DNA of 64,000 nucleotides from Anaspis maculata (lineage: Eukaryota > Arthropoda > Insecta > Coleoptera > Scraptiidae), in NCBI GenBank assembly GCA_949128115.1, contig OX421963.1, forward strand, positions 39,229,979 through 39,293,978, read 5' to 3'. This document shows positions 57,259 through 64,000 of the stretch, piece by piece (position 1 is the first letter of the stretch; every line of letters begins with the position of its first letter). Under the pieces are notes generated by a model. It had not been told where the DNA came from. It did not search any database and saw nothing but the letters and a program-made list of their open reading frames with translations. A program made the position numbers and the translations under genes.

Positions 57259-57713
57259 TTTGCTAATGTGAGTAATGTGACCTAACATGACCCATATGAT
57301 AGTTGTCGTTCCGCATACTTCCTAAAAATGTATTATTATTGTTATAGTAATAGAATCTATTGAAATCATAGTGTTGGTGTTATTCATGTTTTATCGCTTT
57401 TTCTTCGAGCGGAACAGACATACTGCGCGCGCAATGCAATGACACTTTGCTTACAGTCTGATTCGCCAAATCCATTTTCCATTCAGAGTTTGATTTAGGT
57501 AAAAGAGACTCAATAAAAAACTCGAAATTTCCATTTCTAGAGACTAAAAAGGTGCAAATTTCCCAAATTACAATCAAACAAAGGAATTGAAAAAGTATTT
57601 GAAGTGAATCGAATAAACACACAAACAAATTATTGAAATTGTTCGATGTGAGCCCAGTTTTGCTGGATGTTTCTCTCACATCGACCTTTGACAGAGTTCG
57701 TCACTTTCGTGAG
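57259..57713 (+). other. 3' flank of the YqaJ gene
   Basis: AT-rich sequence after the stop codon. No AATAAA close to the stop and no inverted terminus of the element recognised. Confidence 0.4.
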
Positions 57714-58106
57714 CAGAGGCGTATCTACGGGGGGGCAAGTGGGGCACGTGCCATGGGCGCACTTTGATCCTCAGGGCGCAAATGAGAGAAAAAGGATGGA
57801 AATATAAAAAAAAAAGAAATAATGGAATAATGTAGATATTTGAAATGTTGGGCGCAATTCGTGAGAGCAATAATTGACAAGCGAAATATGAACAGAGAAA
57901 GAGGAAAAAAACAAAACCAATACTTTCAAACAGAGGATCAACTTTTTCACCCGATCCAGATATAGCCTAATACGGGGGCCCAATTTGTCGTTGGCCCACC
58001 TGAATTCTGAGAAAAAACGCCTGCGGCGCATTTTTCAAGGTTTCTAATTCAGGGGCGCACTTTTCATGTTTTGCCCTAGGCGCAATTTACCCTAGATACG
58101 CCACTG
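57714..58106. mobile_element. hAT-type MITE with 8-bp duplication
   Basis: TTCGTGAG at 57706-57713 and 58107-58114 flanks ends CAGAGGCGTATCTACG and CTAGATACGCCACTG. The CAG(T/A)G ends and 8-bp duplication are hAT hallmarks. 393 bp, non-coding (GGGCGCA motifs repeated inside). Confidence 0.85.
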
Positions 58107-58114
58107 TTCGTGAG

Positions 58115-58680
58115 ACGAATTACCATTTTAGACTCATTTTTTGAAATGCTGTTTCAAATGAACTGATTGACTTACAAAGGTCCCAACTTTTGACAAAATG
58201 ATGCTACTTAGTCACAGAGCACTAGATTATTATGATAAATGGAATTTTTGACTACAAAGCACTACTTGAAAAATTTCAGATTCTTGCTTTTTTGAACTAT
58301 TTTTGACAGGTTGGTATATTACTAAAAAGGCAATTAGAAATGCTATTCGGGAGTCTTAAAAAAAACGGTCAATAAGAAAAATAAAAGTTGATAGTGTTTT
58401 CTTGGCAATAGAAAAAGATTGGAGAAAACTGATAACACATTTGAGCGCACCTCAAAAAAGTGACATAATAATGTCAAAGTCTGAATTATGTAAAATTATC
58501 ATTTCAGAAGCTATTGAAACAAAAACGATAGTACATATATTGTGTGGTTAGTACAGAAAGTGCCATATTCTTGGCCGACGACGGAATCTTGTAGTCGCCG
58601 AGGCGCCAGCCGAAGACTGCAACCGGTGGAGGCCTGGAAGTCACTTTCTGTGCGAACAGCACATACTATTTTTTAGCCGA
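58115..58680. other. Spacer without identified features
   Basis: AT-rich; a short inverted pair GTACAGAAAGTG and CACTTTCTGTGC at 58550-58665 may mark a small degenerate element. Confidence 0.4.
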
Positions 58681-58924
58681 TTTACCGTGGGTTCCACCAA
58701 AATATTTAACCAGCTGATAACTAACTCGAGATTTATTTTGATGGATTCTGGCCAAATAATCAATGTAAATTCAGGTTTCACGCTGAGTAATTAACTAAAG
58801 GGTGGTATACTTGCGATTTAACGTATTTTCCAAAATGAATCTACCAACATTGACCAGAAAAAAATCCGTTTAATCTCGGTTTAGCTTAAACCGCTCTTGA
58901 ATTTTTTGGTGGAACCCGTGGTTA
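58681..58924. mobile_element. MITE with CGTGGGTTCCACCAAAA termini
   Basis: ACCGTGGGTTCCACCAAAAT at the left is inverted as TTTTGGTGGAACCCGTGGTT at the right, 244 bp apart. No coding sequence. Confidence 0.7.
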
Positions 58925-59550
58925 ATGAGGTAGTTTATACCTATCAAAATGATAAATTTTAAAGCCATGCATTCAAATAATTTCAGTTATGACATTGATC
59001 TATCAAAGTATCTGAAACTTTCTTTCTGGCCGGCGCGGCGCGGCCAGAAACTTTTCGTTACTTTCGTTATTTTTCGTTACTGAGGTCACCAAAGCAAACG
59101 TTCATTTTGTGGCCTGGTAGTAGGCTAGAGAATAACTTCTTTCTGTCTGATCGACTAAAAAAATATTTGTGCATCATTCATCCAGATACCGATTTACAAG
59201 TATTCGCATTTATAGATCGCCTCGGCATCCGCATCGGACTACAAACACGCACTCGCAATATACAGTTTCTGGCCTATGATGACACAAATTGCCTGTTGCT
59301 TGGTACCTACCCTACACTACCACGAAATCATCTTTTTGATGATGCCATCTAGGGATCGATAGCGTAAACATTCCTGTCTGGTTTCTGACTATCAGAGGGT
59401 TTGATCGTTCCCTCTACGTTTACCTGAAAGAACCTACCGGTCGCGCTCGGCGATGAGGCGACATTGCCGCCATCTCGCGGAGGCGAATCACATTATTTTG
59501 CCTTGACTTTAAACCTTAAGGTTAAGTGTGAGCGGTGCAGTTGGGCCTAA

Positions 59551-60045
59551 AGGTGCGTTCAGTCAGCTTATTTAGTCGCTGTTTTAGTTTTAGTCGTTGT
59601 CGTAACAGAGAAGAGCGTTCATACAGCAAGATTTAGTCGTAAGAATTGACCAATAGGAGCTCGAATGATACTGCGCGAACCTTCATCTTCATACCGTCCG
59701 TGTTCATAATGGGTAGTATTAATATAAAAACTCGTAAAAAAATAAGCATAAATAAGTATTTGCTTACATTTATGAGGAGTACACTCCTCTGAAATCGAAG
59801 CAAATGCTTATGCTATTTTTTTATTGATACATACAACCCATTACCATCACCATCCATGCTCATACCTTATACCGGTAATTACGCAACCTGCAAGTCGGCA
59901 TCTTACGACAAAGTTCGGAATTCTTACGACTAAAATTAAAACTAAAACTCTGTATGAACGCCGCGCATATGACGCGTGCTTTCTACTTTCAAATTTACGA
60001 CAACGACTACGACTAAAACTAAAACCAAGCTGACTGAACCCACCT
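59551..60045. mobile_element. Longer Tourist-like element (AGGTGCGTTCAG family) with TAA duplication
   Basis: TAA at 59548-59550 and 60046-60048 flanks AGGTGCGTTCAGTCAGC and GCTGACTGAACCCACCT. At 495 bp it is three times the size of the other copies, with its own interior (GTAAGAATTGACC and TCTTACGAC blocks), so it may be nearer the parent of the short MITEs. Confidence 0.8.
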
Positions 60046-60150
60046 TAAAACTCACCCCTAATGATCATGAGTAGAAGCATTTGGCAACAGGAGTTGGTTT
60101 CGTGGTTGTAAAAAGTGTATAGAATGTAGCCGTTGCGTTATCCACTAAGG

Positions 60151-60296
60151 CGATTTCGTTTTGCCAGCGGGAGCTCCTTGGAGTAGATCACTAGACAGAG
60201 AAAATAGATCCAGCTGGGCCGTGATTGGTGTATGTATCTACTTTCTCTATCTATAGTAATCTACCCGGAGCAGCTCCTGGCGCAAAACGAAAGCGG
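60151..60296. mobile_element. Small MITE with CGTTTTGCCAGC termini
   Basis: CGATTTCGTTTTGCCAGCGG and GGAGCTCC at the left are inverted as GGAGCAGCTCC and GGCGCAAAACGAAAGCGG at the right. Confidence 0.65.
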
Positions 60297-60855
60297 CTCT
60301 TTACCCTCGTGTAATAATTAGACAGCGGATTCATATGCGGTAAAAAAGTCCAAAATATGCAGTTTATATGCGCTTAAAAAGTATCAAAATATGCGGTGAA
60401 AATGTTCAAATAGAGCAATATATGTGAGTAAATATGTGATATAAGCTGCAAGAATGGTGGAAAATACAACATTTACATGTAAAACCAACCAACCAACTTT
60501 GACCATCGAAGTAAAAAAAAATGATTTTCTTTGAAAATTTCCGAAAAAATTTCAAATTATTTTTTCCTTGAAATCAAAATATCGTGATTTTCTCGCACAT
60601 TGAGATAAAATGGCCAAAATAGTGACAAATATTCAGTTATGTGCAAGAATATGGACTAAATATGCGGCTATATGCGATTATATGGATTATCAATTTGTAT
60701 GCAGTAAAAAGTCAAAATAATAAATTATGTGCGAAATAAAACTTGGTATTTAGGTTCCTTGTAGATGAAAACGTCAAGATGCAAGTTGACAGTTGAATCC
60801 AACTTCGCGAATAGAACACGTAAAAAAAATATAAATCCGCTCTCTAGTAATAATA
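60297..60855. other. Tandem-like TATGCGG/TATGTG-rich spacer
   Basis: Degenerate short repeats of ATATGCGGT and ATATGTG-type text at 60330-60720, no ORF. Possibly an old satellite. Confidence 0.4.
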
Positions 60856-62321
60856 TACAGGTGTCCCGAAAATACACCGACATAACGTTCTAGGACAGCT
60901 TCCTCTCATAAAAATAAGAAGAAAAGTTTCCATGAACATGGGTCCGGAAATGCTTCTAAGGGAGCTACAGCCCCCTAAAGGTGGGATCCTGAAGATGGTT
61001 GTTCATTTAATATTTCGGAAACCGTTCAAGGGAAATCAATCAAACTTGACACATTTAATAACCTTCTTATGCTTTACAAAATTTGAATGCCTAACAAAAA
61101 TTAAGTTGCTTTGAAATAGTTTTTCTTTCGCCTTGAATATCGTAATTAAAAATCAGTATTTCTGACCACGTTTTCATACATTCAAACTCAAATATCTCGT
61201 AAACGGTGCATCTATCGAGGTTGAACAGAGGGACCTTTTTTAGTAGAAAGCTCCAATATTCCATAATTTCTTGTTGAATTTGGAAACAATTCACATTAAA
61301 AAAAGTTAGGGTTAACTTACTGACCTGACCCACCCCTGGTGAATTATTTTGGAATTAATCTTGCCTCATTTTGTTGGGCATAAGAAGGTTAATGGATGTG
61401 TCAAGTTTCATTGATTTCCCTTGAACGGTTTCGGAGATATTGGATGAAAACCATCTTCAGGGTCCTACCTTTAGGGGCCTGTAGCTCCCTTGGGAAGCGT
61501 TTCCGGACCCCAGTGCCGCCGAGAGGGTGATTCAGAAGGCCCGGAGCCCCGTGAGGGGCCCGTGAGCGCGAACTAATTTTCTTTTTCTAGCTCCACTAAC
61601 AAAAAAGTGGAAAAAGTTGAAGACACACAAAAACAAAATTCTGATTTTTTACTGCCTGTTGTATCGCCTACTATTCTGTTGTGGGTGTTTTCCGGTGATT
61701 GTTCGAGGTGTGTCGAGTGCAAAAGCAGTGGTGTATGAGATGCGGTTTATTACTGGATGTAACTACAATATATGATCATATGTATACGCGTGTGTTGTTA
61801 CAGGTGTTAATCGGTTGGTGGTAGGTGCGCGTCTCCTTGCGGCTCGGCGGCTCGCGTGGCTGGATGTCACCGGGCTCTCCCACTCCATTTCCCGACGCAT
61901 ACGCAGTCCCTTGGCTGTGGTTGACCTTGACCGTGAATCACGACACAACACTGCCTGTCTGAAATAACAGAATTTAATTTCCAAAAATGTCTTTAATTTG
62001 AAGTAAAGCAACTTCGCACACTGACAGAAAAAGAAATTCATAAACAAGCTACCTACTGCTTTGGTGGGTATCCTATATCCACGCATCCGCGAAACCTAGG
62101 AAAGCTTTTGTTTAGAGTAAATCTCGCCTGCGGCGCCCTTGTGTTTGCTTCGCTTGCGGGCTCGAAATGTTTTCAAGAAGGGGGCCCGTGAGTGACATCC
62201 AACATCGGGGCCCGGCGAACCTCTCGGCGGCCCTGTCCGGATCCATGTTGTTTTTTTCTTGTTTTATTGATGAGAGGAAGCTGCCTTAGAACGTTGTCGG
62301 TATATTTTCGGGACAGCTGTT
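60856..62321. mobile_element. TA-flanked palindrome interrupted by a hAT-like element
   Basis: TACAGGTGTCCCGAAAATAC at the left is inverted as TATTTTCGGGACAGCTGT at the right. Arms match the copy at 26518-27264. The right arm breaks at TCCGGACC where the insert 61512-62235 lies and then resumes. Confidence 0.82.
61512..62235. mobile_element. hAT-like element, 724 bp
   Basis: Ends CAGTGCCGCCGAGAGG and CCTCTCGGCGGCCCTG. Flanked by TCCGGACCC and TCCGGATCC, a near-identical duplication of about 8-9 bp, and it sits in the arm of the palindrome 60856-62321. GGGGCCCGTGAG blocks near both ends are also repeated. No transposase recognised. Confidence 0.75.
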
Positions 62322-62374
62322 GTTACCGGCCCGGCCGGAAGGAGACGGAGCCAACGCTCGACCCTTCGCGCCTA

Positions 62375-63579
62375 TACAGGGTGGTGAAAATTTCGATGCT
62401 CACCATTGGTATCTTGGAAACGGTAAGAGATACGAGGTCGGTTAAATTAGAAAAAAGTTGCGCATTTTTGTGGCGATTGAGAATCTGGAAAGAAACTTTG
62501 AATATTTTGATTGGTTCCCGATTTATCACGAAAAAACTAAAAATTCTGATTTTAGAAATTATTTTTTATCTTTCCAACCATTCAAGCTATTTCAATCAAA
62601 CTTGGTTGTTTTATGTTTTTGATCACTCCGAGTCGAATAACGTTGACAGAAATTTTCCAGGCCTTCTAGATTTCAAATTATGATAGTCAACTTTTTTTTT
62701 CTTATGGCCGCCATATTGGATTTTTGCACTAATAGATAGAGAAAAAAATTAGCCTTCCGAATTAGTAACCAACATGTTCTTTTTATGACATTTTTAGCGT
62801 CAAATTTCGAACTTTTCGTAAATTATTGACAAAACCGGGAATGCTTTGGAAAACAATTTAAATACTATCAATAGCAACAACAAAAAAGTGACAGATCGTG
62901 TGCAATTGACGTATCTAACTTCTTAATCGTCGAAACTAGGGTAACCCTACTCCTTTTGTAATAAATTTGTCAAACTTTAACAAGAACGATGCTAGTTCCG
63001 ACAGACGTTTTCAAACTCACAGACACCCTTGACTCATTTAATTTATGAACTATCGGTACAAACAAGCACAAAACACGATTTAACCCAGTCGGTAGCACGG
63101 TGAGCTCGGCCCCGCTTTCAAAGGCGAAGGTCCCGGGTTCAAATCCACACTGGGCCAGATGGACTTTCTCACGCGTTTCCTAGTACTGGGGCATCTACTA
63201 TCGTGCGGTGATGCCCCGGGAAAAGGAATGAAACGAGAAAGCCATCGAAACAAATCCACATCGTTACTGAAAAACCCCCACAGAAAAACCTGCTAAACTT
63301 AGTAGTTGATGCAGGGCAAAAAAAAACACGATTAAAAAGTGAGATACGTCAATTGCACACCATCTGTCACTTTTTTGTTGTTGCTATTGATAATATTCCA
63401 ATTGTTTTCCAAAGCATTCCCGATTTTGTCAATAATTTACGAAAAGTTCGAAATTTGACGCTAAAAATGTCATAAAAAAAAACTTGTTGGTCACTAATTC
63501 GGAAGGCTAATTTTTTTCTCTATCTATTAGTGCAAAAATCCAATATGGCGGCCATAAGAAAAAAAAAAGTTGACTATCA
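62375..63579. mobile_element. TA-flanked palindrome with a SINE in its centre and Tc1 in its right arm
   Basis: Starts TACAGGGTGGTGAAAATTTC. Arms: CTTATGGCCGCCATATTGG at 62700 is inverted at 63538-63556, and TTAGCCTTCCGAATTAGT, GCGTCAAATTTCGAAC, CAATTGACGTATC also pair. The right arm stops at GTTGACTATCAT, where the Tc1-like element has inserted at TA. The remaining right end lies beyond the window. Confidence 0.78.
63081..63322 (+). repeat. tRNA-derived SINE with 11-bp target duplication
   Basis: Head CAGTCGGTAGCACGG, B-box GGTTCAAATCC at about 63137-63147, body and A-rich end. AAAACACGATT at 63070-63080 and 63323-63333 flanks it. A third SINE family, unlike those at 24780 and 52609. Confidence 0.82.
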
Positions 63580-63581
63580 TA

Positions 63582-64000
63582 CAGTAGCGGACAAAATTAG
63601 AGCGACTTTCTTATAATTTCTGAGTTTTGGTTTTTTTAATGAAAAGACGTGCTCAGGTGCAATGGAATATTCAGTGACCTTTAGATACACCATACTTTAT
63701 TGATAGAATTCACAAAAGAGACGTCAGTTTCTGAAAAAATAAATAAATACATTCTTGGTGTTTAAAATTAAGACAAAATTAGAGCGACTTCCACAAAAAA
63801 TGTACTTAAAACTAAATTTGAGATTCCACATTCAATATTTAGTCCAATAACCATTATTGGCAATCACCTGCCTACATCTTCGAGGCATTGAGTCAATCAA
63901 ATTAGCGATTGTTTCATCATCTATAGCCCTCCACGCATTTTGAAGCTCTTGCAGTAATAATTGATTTTTATTTTCGATATTTCTTGACCGTAGACGCGTG
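63582..64000 (-). mobile_element. Tc1-like transposon, 3' end (continues beyond the window)
   Basis: TA at 63580-63581 is followed by CAGTAGCGGACAAAATTAG. A 19-bp motif beginning GACAAAATTAGAGCG occurs at 63590-63608 and again in the same direction at 63772-63790, the arrangement of IR/DR-type Tc1 elements with two transposase-binding sites per end. The transposase reads inward on the minus strand. Confidence 0.85.
63832..64000 (-). CDS. Tc1-like transposase, C-terminal part
   Basis: DDE transposase of the Tc1 family, cut by the window edge. The minus frame reads QELQNAWRAIDDETIANLID then SMPRRCRQVIANNGYWTKY before the stop at 63832-63834. The 'W..I......LI.SMPRR...V....G..TKY' end is diagnostic. 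No stop or frameshift in the 55 visible codons, so the copy may be fairly young; the catalytic DDE lies outside the window. Confidence 0.85.
   Translation of the reverse strand, partial: TRLRSRNIENKNQLLLQELQNAWRAIDDETIANLIDSMPRRCRQVIANNGYWTKY

Noticed and set aside
45504..59548. Inverted GGCCCAACTGCACCGC pair as possible ends of a 14-kb element around the YqaJ gene
   Set aside because: Related text also occurs near 47440-47500, each copy abuts a MITE, and no target duplication was found; more likely dispersed repeat ends.
63085..63160. tRNA-like sequence with A- and B-box
   Set aside because: Flanked by an 11-bp target duplication and followed by an unrelated body and A-rich tail; it is the head of a SINE, not a tRNA gene. 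The same holds for 9300-9369, 25020-25096 and 52725-52807.
1..64000. CRISPR arrays, riboswitches, bacterial operons
   Set aside because: None seen; gene structure and repeats are those of an insect nuclear genome.

Overview
This is a eukaryotic, almost certainly insect, genomic window. Genes are split by GT-AG introns, the DNA is AT-rich, and most of it is transposon-derived. Short tacctac-type runs and palindromes ending in CAGGGTG recur throughout. I could not fix the species; a non-dipteran insect such as a hemipteran or beetle is my guess. There are no operons, CRISPR arrays, rRNA genes or genuine tRNA genes.

Three conserved single-copy host genes could be assembled exon by exon with matching phases. 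(1) The 5' part of Nup205, a nuclear pore scaffold protein, runs on the minus strand from 13857 to 314 and continues beyond the left edge. Its third intron is 12.4 kb. (2) A complete MFSD6-like major facilitator gene lies on the plus strand, 22727-35462: 7 exons, 588 aa, with a 10.5-kb fourth intron. (3) A complete PHYHD1-like phytanoyl-CoA dioxygenase gene lies on the plus strand, 37273-43159: 4 exons, 285 aa, with a 7-codon first exon. They are unrelated in function and simply neighbours.

Layout. 1-13099 is Nup205 introns, with a perfect 2614-bp tandem duplication (522-5749) that cuts through a coding exon, a 3.8-kb inverted-repeat element inside a SINE, several TA-flanked palindromes and a deleted piggyBac. 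13858-22726 is intergenic: a LINE relic, a direct repeat, small MITEs and a 1.6-kb near-perfect hairpin (20624-22223). 23931-34443 is the MFSD6 intron, with a three-level nest of elements (28184-32008), a SINE, two palindromes and a THAP-domain relic. 43160-48295 holds repeats. 48296-57258 is a large, spliced, now broken Mutator-like transposase/YqaJ nuclease element. It is interrupted by a SINE, a 1-base frameshift and a 3.0-kb nested transposon flanked by a 10-bp duplication. 57259-64000 holds hAT-like, Harbinger-like and palindromic elements and ends in a Tc1-like transposon.

The best candidates for a second look are the spliced transposase-YqaJ element with its phase-consistent ancestral gene, the family of TA-CAGGGTG palindromes (this window holds both filled and empty sites), and the perfect duplication through a Nup205 exon. 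All calls come from reading the sequence. Family names rest on remembered motifs, not on searches.
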